Shown here piece by piece: positions 15,937-21,473 of a stretch of 21,473 nt of DNA. This DNA is from Flavobacteriales bacterium. GTDB taxonomy: Bacteria; Bacteroidota; Bacteroidia; Flavobacteriales; Crocinitomicaceae. Positions within the stretch are counted from its first letter, which is position 1, and the number at the start of each line of letters is the position of its first letter. The notes below the pieces were generated by a model. That model was not told the DNA's origin. It saw only the letters and a list, made by a program, of their open reading frames with translations, and searched no databases. The translations under genes were made by a program, and so were the position numbers. The stretch spans positions 1 to 21,473 of the forward strand of contig CANCEQ010000027.1 in assembly GCA_947375085.1 (NCBI GenBank). The letters run 5' to 3'.

Positions 15937-16069
15937 ATTTTATAGTTTAATCTGTTTATTTACTGAATTTTAGATTTTTAAAATATTCTATTATATACTT
16001 GTTATACACAACTGCTCGACTTAGAACACTCTTCTAAAAAAGGAATATTTTAATTTAATTTTATAGTTT
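15937..16069 (+). repeat. 12-bp AT-rich direct repeat in the spacer after the SGNH gene
   Basis: ATTTTATAGTTT occurs at 15937-15948 and 16058-16069, 121 bp apart, in the 173-base spacer before the small membrane ORF. The second copy ends 16 bases before its ATG. The spacer otherwise holds no terminator and no exact -7 box. In such AT-rich DNA the match may be chance. Confidence 0.3.
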
Positions 16070-16085
16070 CAAATTATAAAAATAA

Positions 16086-16286
16086 ATGGCCGAAATAATA
16101 GTTGATATATTATTTAGAATGTTTTTCAAAAAAAATCTACTTACATTGTTTAGACTTTCTAGTGGTTTATTTAGATGGCTAATTAATTTTGGACAAACTA
16201 GCTTTCAAGAAATATTAAATAAAAATTATAACGGACGACTTGGATTTGTTATTTGGCTAACAATATTTATTCTTATTTTCTCTTAA
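16086..16286 (+). CDS. Small hydrophobic membrane protein of unknown function
   Basis: A 66-residue ORF beginning MAEIIVDILFRMFF, with an amphipathic middle (FRLSSGLFRWLINFGQ) and a C-terminal membrane segment (LGFVIWLTIFILIF, about 52-65). Short proteins with this pattern, an aromatic-Arg-Trp middle, a charged NxxLG turn and a terminal helix, are familiar from Flavobacteria as uncharacterised proteins, but I cannot name a family. There is an ATG start, no Shine-Dalgarno sequence, and long flanking spacers on both sides. No function assigned. It is supported as a gene by its composition and position rather than by a motif. Confidence 0.55.
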   Translation: MAEIIVDILFRMFFKKNLLTLFRLSSGLFRWLINFGQTSFQEILNKNYNGRLGFVIWLTIFILIFS

Positions 16287-16346
16287 ACCTAAATATTTAA
16301 CGGTTAAAATAGAGGCTAAATAAACATCAAAAACTAAACAATTCGA

Positions 16347-16429
16347 GAACACTTTGTGGGTAAAAGTGTTCACAAGGAGTGAATAATAGCTCTTTCTACA
16401 GCTCTAAATTATAAGTACAAGAGAGGGCT
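16347..16429 (+). other. Two consecutive hairpins, candidate small structured RNA or 3' UTR element
   Basis: Hairpin 1 is a perfect 9-bp stem GAACACTTT (16347-16355) / AAAGTGTTC (16363-16371) with a 7-base loop. Hairpin 2 is a 10-bp stem AGCTCTTTCT (16388-16397) / AGAGAGGGCT (16420-16429) containing two G-U pairs, with a 22-base loop. The G-U pairs favour an RNA read from the plus strand. Neither stem is followed by a T-run, so these are not plain terminators. An outer pairing TTAACG (16297-16302) / CGTTAA (16445-16450) is possible but short. I do not recognise the RNA family. Confidence 0.35.
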
Positions 16430-16446
16430 GATACAACAATAAAACG

Positions 16447-17859
16447 TTAAGATCTTCTGAAAATTTTAGCTTTAATTTTATCAATTCCTCCTTCTATAAC
16501 TTCTATGTATTTAATAAAGATTACAAATGTTGTTATGAAAGTCATCGCACCTAAAATAGCTTGAAAAGGAGTTAATCTTTCAGAAAACCAATCTTTTAAA
16601 CCAAAACCAATTAAGCCACCATATAAAATAATTACGTGTATTATGTAGATTGAAAGCGTATTTTGACCTACTTTTAGGAAAAGCGAATCTTTGATATGGA
16701 AGTATTTTTCTATAAACATTAAAATTCCTAAAACAATCAATACCTGCCCTATTCTACCATATAGCCAAGCATTGTTTACAAAATCCAAATCATCATGGAA
16801 ATGAGTTAATTTAGCGATAGCGTCAATTGAACTAAATAATGTCCAACCAAATAAATTTAAGGCTAATCCTAGACCAATAAATGTCAATGGAAACCATGTT
16901 TTACGGATATGTTCTTGGTATCTATTTAACAACGACCCTACCATTCCTCCATACAAAGTAAAAGCCATCCAAGGTACTATTGGGAAAACAGCAAATGGTC
17001 CCTGAAACATATTTTGTAGGAATTGAGGTGCCTTTAGAGGATAAAATGTTCCATTTCCTGTTTCAGCAATTACATCTACTTTTAATAATTTTCGATCAAG
17101 TGAATGAAATGTAACGATTTGTGGTAAATCAGCATACCTTGTTTTATAGAAGAAAGTTTTAACTGCTTGTAAATTATGTCTATCTAATTCATTATCTGAA
17201 AGTTGATATAATAAATATTTGATATCATTGTATTCAGTCATTGTTATTGACGAACTTTCTTTCTTAGCAAAAACAGCTACTTTTTCAATTAAAACTTTGG
17301 TATCTTCTCTATGTCTGAAGAATGGGTAAAATGAAAATAGAATTGTTCCTGCAATGAAATAATAAGTAGCTAGTGAACCTTTATTAATTAATTTATATAA
17401 ACCATAAATTAATAGTAAAGCTGAAATTCCAAAACCGATGCATTGTAAAACGTGAAATGCGTATACCCAATCTGAAATATCACCTTTCAGATAAGAACCA
17501 ATATGCATTAAATTGACTTGTAACATATATCCCCAAAACACTAATTCAAGAGATCTTTTGAATCCTGCTTTGACACGATTATTTTTGAAATAACTTACAT
17601 CTTTACTCATAGAAAGTAGGTAAACAAATACAACTCCTGTTACAGTAAAAAACATAGGAGCTGTAAAACCTCTAACAAAATTCCATATTGTAAAGGCAAC
17701 ATTGCCTGTATTATGATACACTTCTTGATTATCTAAAGTACATCCAATAAAGTGACCTTCAAGCATTAAAAGAATAGCGATTGAACGAGCCATATCGATA
17801 AATTTCAATCTTGCTTTTGGTGCTTTTACAGCTACTGTTTCGTTGTTATTTTCACTCAT
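16447..17859 (-). CDS. Heparan-alpha-glucosaminide N-acetyltransferase-like / DUF1624-type membrane acyltransferase
   Basis: A 470-residue integral inner-membrane protein with about ten membrane segments, of the HGSNAT_cat/DUF1624 superfamily that moves acyl groups across the membrane onto sugars. Landmarks are KFIDMARSIAILLMLEGHF (19-37) with candidate catalytic His36, APMFFTVTGVVFVY (67-80), VFPIVPWMAFTLYGGMVG (291-308) and the C-terminal GQNTLSIYIIHVIILYGG (398-415). A mostly soluble insert (about residues 184-280) splits the membrane domain and probably faces the periplasm. The start is taken as the ATG at 17857-17859; a GTG two codons earlier (17863-17865) overlaps the -7 promoter box and would lie before the transcript start. 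It lies downstream of the PD40-OmpA gene with its own promoter. The acyl acceptor is unknown. Confidence 0.82.
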   Translation of the reverse strand: MSENNNETVAVKAPKARLKFIDMARSIAILLMLEGHFIGCTLDNQEVYHNTGNVAFTIWNFVRGFTAPMFFTVTGVVFVYLLSMSKDVSYFKNNRVKAGFKRSLELVFWGYMLQVNLMHIGSYLKGDISDWVYAFHVLQCIGFGISALLLIYGLYKLINKGSLATYYFIAGTILFSFYPFFRHREDTKVLIEKVAVFAKKESSSITMTEYNDIKYLLYQLSDNELDRHNLQAVKTFFYKTRYADLPQIVTFHSLDRKLLKVDVIAETGNGTFYPLKAPQFLQNMFQGPFAVFPIVPWMAFTLYGGMVGSLLNRYQEHIRKTWFPLTFIGLGLALNLFGWTLFSSIDAIAKLTHFHDDLDFVNNAWLYGRIGQVLIVLGILMFIEKYFHIKDSLFLKVGQNTLSIYIIHVIILYGGLIGFGLKDWFSERLTPFQAILGAMTFITTFVIFIKYIEVIEGGIDKIKAKIFRRS

Positions 17860-17864
17860 AAACA

Positions 17865-17872
17865 CAAATGTA
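17865..17872 (-). promoter_or_regulatory. -7 box (TACATTTG) abutting the acyltransferase-like gene
   Basis: On the minus strand this is TACATTTG, an exact TAnnTTTG match ending five bases before the ATG at 17859. Transcription would begin at or next to the start codon, giving a leaderless message, and this placement argues against the GTG at 17865 as the start. Confidence 0.6.
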
Positions 17873-17920
17873 ATATATTACTTTCAATCTATAAAGGGAT
17901 ATAATATACCAATATAATAA

Positions 17921-20197
17921 TTAGTTAACAATATCCGATGTTAAAACTAATCTTAATTCTCCTTTTTGATTTTTTACTTTTAAGTAGACTGATTTTACTG
18001 TTTTACCAGTATATCCTTTTGAATCAAAAGTCATTTTTAGATTTGTGGATTCGCCTGGTTGTAATTTTACTTTCTCTATTTCAACTTTATTGCAATCGCA
18101 AGGTATTGATGGAGTGTCGAATTCGATGATTTCATCACTTGAATTTGTAACCTCAAATATTCTTTCAATGATTTCACCTTCTTTAATTTTACCAATATCA
18201 ATAAGTTGTTTTTTAGTTGATAAGGAAATTGCTTTTTCTTCTAATTTTTCTAAAGAATTAAAAGTATCTGTGTAGTTGACACTTAAAATTTCTATTTTTC
18301 TTTCAATTCCTGCTGATCTAGAATAAATTGAATTTTTTTGATCGTTTGGATTATCACTTGTGAGTTTGTTGGCTGTGTATTCTCCAAAAGGCACTTCGGA
18401 AAATTCAATTTTTCCACCATTGCTTGCTGTTCCTTTTATGTATGGAAGGAATTTTCCATTTTCATATTCAGAAAGATAATTAACCAATGAACTTATTCTT
18501 CGTTTTGTTAAATTCACATTGTAATCTGTTTTAGCTAAAGGACTTGCAAAACCTTTAATCGTCAGTTTAAGTTTAGATCCTTTTTGTAATTCTTCATATA
18601 ATAAATCTCTAAATTGTTCTAAATCTTTCACCCCTTGATCGACATATTCAATGAAAAAGCTTTCAATATCTTCTTTTGCTTCTTCTGCTTTAATGCTGTT
18701 TAATCCAGAAGAATATTCTTTTTTATACGTTTCTAGCATTTCTTTGTAAGCTAAATAACTCGTTAGATAATTTATTTTGGTTACAGTATCTTTGGATTTT
18801 GGATCAGGAACATCGTTATGAAAGTATAGTGTAACAGGAAGTCGTTTGTTTAATTCTGCTAGTGTTTCTTTTTTTGTTTCTAATGTTGTTTTAATTTCTT
18901 TTTTAGTAATTGGTTGAACGGCGAAAATATCACTACAACAAGTTGGATTTTTACTGAAATATACTCCGATTCGATTGCTTGTTATATAGGCTGTATCTAT
19001 ATTTTTGAAAAAATAAATATCATTTGCAGGACTATTTACGGGTAATCCTGCGTTGATTTGATTTTCAAATTGATTCGTGTAATTTGTATAAAGAACATCA
19101 TTACCTCCAAATCCATTGTGCCATGAGGATGAAAAGTACAAGCGTTTATTGATTGAATCCCACCAAGGAGTAACTTCATTTTCAACAGAATTGATTGATT
19201 TAATGGTTTTTACTTTCGAAAATTGATTACCATTTTTGATGGAACTATACCAAATGTCTAAACCTCCTTCAGTCCCTTTTCTATCAGAAGCAAAAAATAA
19301 GGTTTCTAAACCATCAAGTTCCCCAATATTAGGCATTGTTGTATTTGCTCCTTCTTCATTAATAATGCTACCTAAAGAATCAGGTGATGACCATTTTCCG
19401 TTGGAATAATTGGCTACCATAATTTTACATTTGTAATTATAGCCATCGTTTTTACACAGACTAAAATAAAACCGCTTTCCATCTAATGAAAAAGTTCCAT
19501 TACCAGTATTTAATTTTTCAACAAATAATTCATTAATTCGTTTTGCCGGCTCAAATGTCTTACCTACAATTTTAGATTCAAAAAGGTTTGTAGAATAGTT
19601 TGTGGAATAAACTTCATCATCCTTAATAATTGAATCTGCTCTCAGAGATGAAAATATAAATTTACCGTTTTGAATAGCGTGTCCAAATTCAGAATCTTTT
19701 GAATTTATTTTATCAGTTAAATGAACAAATTCTACTTTTGATGAATCTTTCAAAGCTGATTTTGCCCACAAACAAGATTCAACTTCTCTTGCTGATTTGG
19801 TGTACAAATAACTTTTTTTATCCTTTAAATATTTCTTTTTTCCTCTTTTGAATGTTTCAATTGCTTCGTCGTAATGTCCATTTTGTTTTTGCATTAGTCC
19901 TAAGTTTAACAAACTATAAGGGTAAAGTAGCGCTTCTTCTCGCTCGAATACTTGTTTATATACTTTTTCTGCATTTTGATAATCTTTATAAGCTTTTAAG
20001 GTTTCAGCATATTTCCAAAGAATTTGAATAGAATTTGAGTCTATATTTAAGGCTTTTTCGTAATATTCTTTAGCGTAATAAAAATCTCCTTTATTGTACT
20101 GTTCTTCTGCAAATTTCAAATAATTAGTAAGCTCATTTTGAGAAAATAAGTTCACCGAAAAAAGGAAGAATAATAGAATTATATATAATCTGGACAT
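17921..20197 (-). CDS. TPR-PD40-OmpA envelope protein with C-terminal DUF1573 domain
   Basis: A 758-residue envelope protein with a type I signal peptide (1-20, ending LFSQ). TPR repeats follow (about 22-140, YYAKEYYEKALNID), then a PD40/WD40-like propeller (about 175-425, with FFASDRKGTEGGLDIWY and YFSSSWHNGFGGNDVLY). The OmpA_C-like region (about 455-640) has the core KLTIKGFASPLAKTDYN then NLTKRRISSLVNYL. DUF1573 (about 664-755) comes last, with CDC at 700-702. A gapless comparison with E. coli OmpA puts Ser552 at the peptidoglycan-binding Asp271 position and Arg567 at Arg286. PorE of the T9SS has a similar TPR-propeller-OmpA plan. Its start overlaps the PorP/SprF gene by 19 bases, so the two are translationally coupled and probably form one complex tying an outer-membrane barrel to the cell wall. 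Confidence 0.87.
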   Translation of the reverse strand: MSRLYIILLFFLFSVNLFSQNELTNYLKFAEEQYNKGDFYYAKEYYEKALNIDSNSIQILWKYAETLKAYKDYQNAEKVYKQVFEREEALLYPYSLLNLGLMQKQNGHYDEAIETFKRGKKKYLKDKKSYLYTKSAREVESCLWAKSALKDSSKVEFVHLTDKINSKDSEFGHAIQNGKFIFSSLRADSIIKDDEVYSTNYSTNLFESKIVGKTFEPAKRINELFVEKLNTGNGTFSLDGKRFYFSLCKNDGYNYKCKIMVANYSNGKWSSPDSLGSIINEEGANTTMPNIGELDGLETLFFASDRKGTEGGLDIWYSSIKNGNQFSKVKTIKSINSVENEVTPWWDSINKRLYFSSSWHNGFGGNDVLYTNYTNQFENQINAGLPVNSPANDIYFFKNIDTAYITSNRIGVYFSKNPTCCSDIFAVQPITKKEIKTTLETKKETLAELNKRLPVTLYFHNDVPDPKSKDTVTKINYLTSYLAYKEMLETYKKEYSSGLNSIKAEEAKEDIESFFIEYVDQGVKDLEQFRDLLYEELQKGSKLKLTIKGFASPLAKTDYNVNLTKRRISSLVNYLSEYENGKFLPYIKGTASNGGKIEFSEVPFGEYTANKLTSDNPNDQKNSIYSRSAGIERKIEILSVNYTDTFNSLEKLEEKAISLSTKKQLIDIGKIKEGEIIERIFEVTNSSDEIIEFDTPSIPCDCNKVEIEKVKLQPGESTNLKMTFDSKGYTGKTVKSVYLKVKNQKGELRLVLTSDIVN

Positions 20198-21186
20198 ATG
20201 CGATGTGTAATTTTTTTCGGTTTAAAACGTTTGATAATATATCGTGCAGCAAATTCAATTCCTCCTCTAACATTACTTGCTGGGGTTAATTTAGATAGAT
20301 TAAAATCATAACTAATTCCTAGGAACCAATTTTGATAATCCATACCAAAACTCAAATAACCAGCATCTTTTGCTCTAATCCATAATCCTGCGTAAACAGC
20401 TTGGTACATTGTTTGTTTTTGTTGTAGAATGTATTTTAAGTTCGAACCTCCAATTATTTCTTTGTATTTTCCTTGAATTTGAAAAGAAATACTAGGTTGA
20501 ATATCTATTTCATTGGTTAAACGATAAGTTGCTTTTGAAAAAAGTGAAATTCGAATATCTCTACGAACTTTTTCTCCAAAAAATCCTTGATTTGGGCGAT
20601 TTATATTATAAAATCCGATTCCATTGCTTATTTTTTTTCGTTCATTTTTTCTGATTTCGTAAACGGCACCTATTCCAAAACTAAAATTTGTATTTCGTTG
20701 ATTTTGATATGCTTCATTTGTTGGTAAGGAAGGATCATAAAAAGCTCCATTGTATTGATTGTCAAATGAAAATTTATCCCAATTGACTTGTCGATGGTTG
20801 ATTCCAACATTTATTCCAGGTCGAATAGAATGGGAAGAATCTTTTGATAAATTTAATTTATAAGAAGTATTTAATTGAAATTCAGAGGTTTGGAATTTAC
20901 CGTCACCTGCAGCATCATTAAAGAATAAAATTCCTAAACCTAAATTTTGATTTTTTTCAAAACGTGTATCACCTGAAAATGAAAGGGTATTAAATGGAAT
21001 TGTTACACTTTTCCATTGACTTCGATAATTAGCAATGATTCGATAGTCTCCATTAAAATTTCCAGCATTTCCAGGATTCTGAAATACTTGATTATCATTG
21101 TATTGCGACCAATGGATGTCTTGTGCTTCAGTTACTTTTGAAAGTACTGTTAAACAAACTAAAATATACCATCGTAATAGGGTCAT
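20179..21186 (-). CDS. PorP/SprF-family type IX secretion outer-membrane protein
   Basis: A 335-residue outer-membrane barrel with a signal peptide (about 1-21, ending VTEA) and the family hallmark QDIHWSQYNDNQVFQNPGNA immediately after it. Other typical features are YRIIANYRSQWKSV (48-61), alternating beta-strands, and a late YLSFGMDYQNWFLGISYDF block. PorP anchors the T9SS gliding/secretion machinery, and SprF paralogues serve particular adhesins with type B sorting domains. Usually such a gene follows its cargo gene. Here nothing lies upstream on the same strand within the window, because the next gene is divergent. It overlaps the PD40-OmpA gene by 19 bases. The paralogue's specific cargo is unknown. 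Confidence 0.92.
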   Translation of the reverse strand: MTLLRWYILVCLTVLSKVTEAQDIHWSQYNDNQVFQNPGNAGNFNGDYRIIANYRSQWKSVTIPFNTLSFSGDTRFEKNQNLGLGILFFNDAAGDGKFQTSEFQLNTSYKLNLSKDSSHSIRPGINVGINHRQVNWDKFSFDNQYNGAFYDPSLPTNEAYQNQRNTNFSFGIGAVYEIRKNERKKISNGIGFYNINRPNQGFFGEKVRRDIRISLFSKATYRLTNEIDIQPSISFQIQGKYKEIIGGSNLKYILQQKQTMYQAVYAGLWIRAKDAGYLSFGMDYQNWFLGISYDFNLSKLTPASNVRGGIEFAARYIIKRFKPKKITHRICPDYI

Positions 21187-21211
21187 TTATTTTTTTTGGT
21201 TGTTGAAGATA

Positions 21212-21219
21212 CAAAGATT
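21212..21219 (-). promoter_or_regulatory. Possible -7 box (AATCTTTG) for the PorP/SprF operon
   Basis: On the minus strand AATCTTTG has one mismatch to TAnnTTTG. It ends 25 bases before the ATG at 21186, a plausible leader length. An A8 run lies between it and the start codon. Weak motif call. Confidence 0.3.
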
Positions 21220-21299
21220 TCGTTTAATTTTTGATTATTAGTTTTAAAAAGTGGCATGATAAATAAATCGAATAAATGAGAGAAAATAATTTTATACCT

Positions 21300-21307
21300 T
21301 ACCTTTG
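21300..21307 (+). promoter_or_regulatory. -7 box (TACCTTTG) abutting the radical SAM gene
   Basis: Exact TAnnTTTG match ending five bases before the ATG at 21313, predicting a leaderless message. No clear -33 TTG is visible. The 126-base gap 21187-21312 carries this promoter and a weaker divergent one. Confidence 0.6.
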
Positions 21308-21312
21308 AATCG

Positions 21313-21473
21313 ATGGTAATTAATAGAGATACTTTTCAAATAGTGAAACACGTTTCAGTGAAGCGATTGTTTAATCTATTTCAACTGAAATTCTCCTATT
21401 ATTTTTCTCGTTTAACTAAAAAGTCAATTCTTTTCGGAAAACCTTACGCATTATCAATAGAGCCTACAACAGC
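21313..21473 (+). CDS. Probable radical SAM protein, N-terminal fragment
   Basis: An open frame starting at ATG 21313 runs off the right edge after 53 codons. It begins MVINRDTFQIVKH, has a basic amphipathic stretch, and ends in KPYALSIEPTT at the edge. That IEPTT strand is the one that directly precedes the CxxxCxxC iron-sulfur motif in a group of Bacteroidota radical SAM/SPASM enzymes, but the cysteines lie beyond the window, so the call rests on the pre-cluster strand alone. It is transcribed divergently from the PorP/SprF pair, with a -7 box five bases before the ATG. Confidence 0.6.
   Translation, partial: MVINRDTFQIVKHVSVKRLFNLFQLKFSYYFSRLTKKSILFGKPYALSIEPTT

Noticed and set aside
16002..16010. 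TTATACACA, a match to the DnaA-box consensus TTATNCACA
   Set aside because: Only a single copy is present, with no cluster, no unwinding element and no replication gene nearby, so it does not support an origin.
16296..16308. Palindrome TTTAACGGTTAAA near the small ORF
   Set aside because: Six-base arms in AT-rich DNA are expected by chance and no promoter is adjacent.
17860..17865. GTG start two codons before the acyltransferase-like ATG
   Set aside because: It overlaps the TACATTTG promoter box, so it would lie upstream of the expected transcript start.
1..21473. CRISPR array, tRNA, rRNA, insertion sequence, prophage or known defence system
   Set aside because: No regularly spaced repeats, no cloverleaf or rRNA-like segments, and no transposase, integrase, nuclease or toxin-antitoxin motif in any frame examined.

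Overview
The window is AT-rich chromosomal DNA from a Bacteroidota bacterium, most likely of the order Flavobacteriales. A Crocinitomicaceae/Fluviicola-like relative would fit, but no marker here settles the family. The evidence is a type IX secretion (T9SS) vocabulary (PorP/SprF, PorV-like barrel, type A sorting domain, PD40-OmpA protein), a TonB receptor with an N-terminal carboxypeptidase-regulatory-like domain, almost no Shine-Dalgarno sequences, and several boxes matching the Bacteroidota -7 promoter element TAnnTTTG. I see no rRNA, tRNA, CRISPR array, insertion sequence or phage gene. The region reads as ordinary chromosome with a large outer-membrane module in the middle.

Layout. 1-279: 3' end of the ribosome-assembly GTPase gene engB, closed by a hairpin terminator shared with the convergent neighbour. 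354-2147 (minus): a compact run of a PTPS/QueD-family enzyme, folE and a BI-1 family membrane protein. 2227-2955 (plus): a degenerate TlyA-like S4/methyltransferase. 2967-4443 (minus): ribF overlapping a secreted leucine-rich-repeat protein. 4735-13866 (plus): a 9-kb operon of a 1271-aa TonB-dependent receptor, a 1401-aa secreted protein with a T9SS type A C-terminal domain, and a PorV/PorQ-like barrel, ended by a hairpin. 13948-15912 (plus): greA, a HIT-family protein and a secreted SGNH/PKD protein. 15913-16446: low-coding spacer with a 66-aa membrane ORF and a plus-strand RNA-like double hairpin. 16447-17859 (minus): a heparan-glucosaminide-acetyltransferase-like membrane protein. 17921-21186 (minus): a PorP/SprF-family barrel and a TPR-PD40-OmpA-DUF1573 envelope protein. 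21313-end (plus): the first 53 codons of a probable radical SAM protein.

How the genes work together. The central operon looks like a dedicated surface system: a TonB-driven outer-membrane channel, a large surface partner exported by the T9SS, and a PorV-type barrel of the kind that shuttles T9SS cargo. The PorP/SprF plus PD40-OmpA pair is a second outer-membrane assembly with T9SS ties. The PTPS-family enzyme beside folE suggests a reduced-pterin pathway, and its cysteine-to-HGH spacing is that of true 6-pyruvoyl-tetrahydropterin synthase rather than of QueD.

The most interesting signals are the three-gene outer-membrane operon, a repeated arrangement in which the -7 promoter box ends 5-7 bases before the start codon (leaderless mRNAs), a candidate structured RNA at 16347-16429, and a two-turn direct repeat upstream of the operon promoter. 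All family calls come from reading motifs; no database search was possible.
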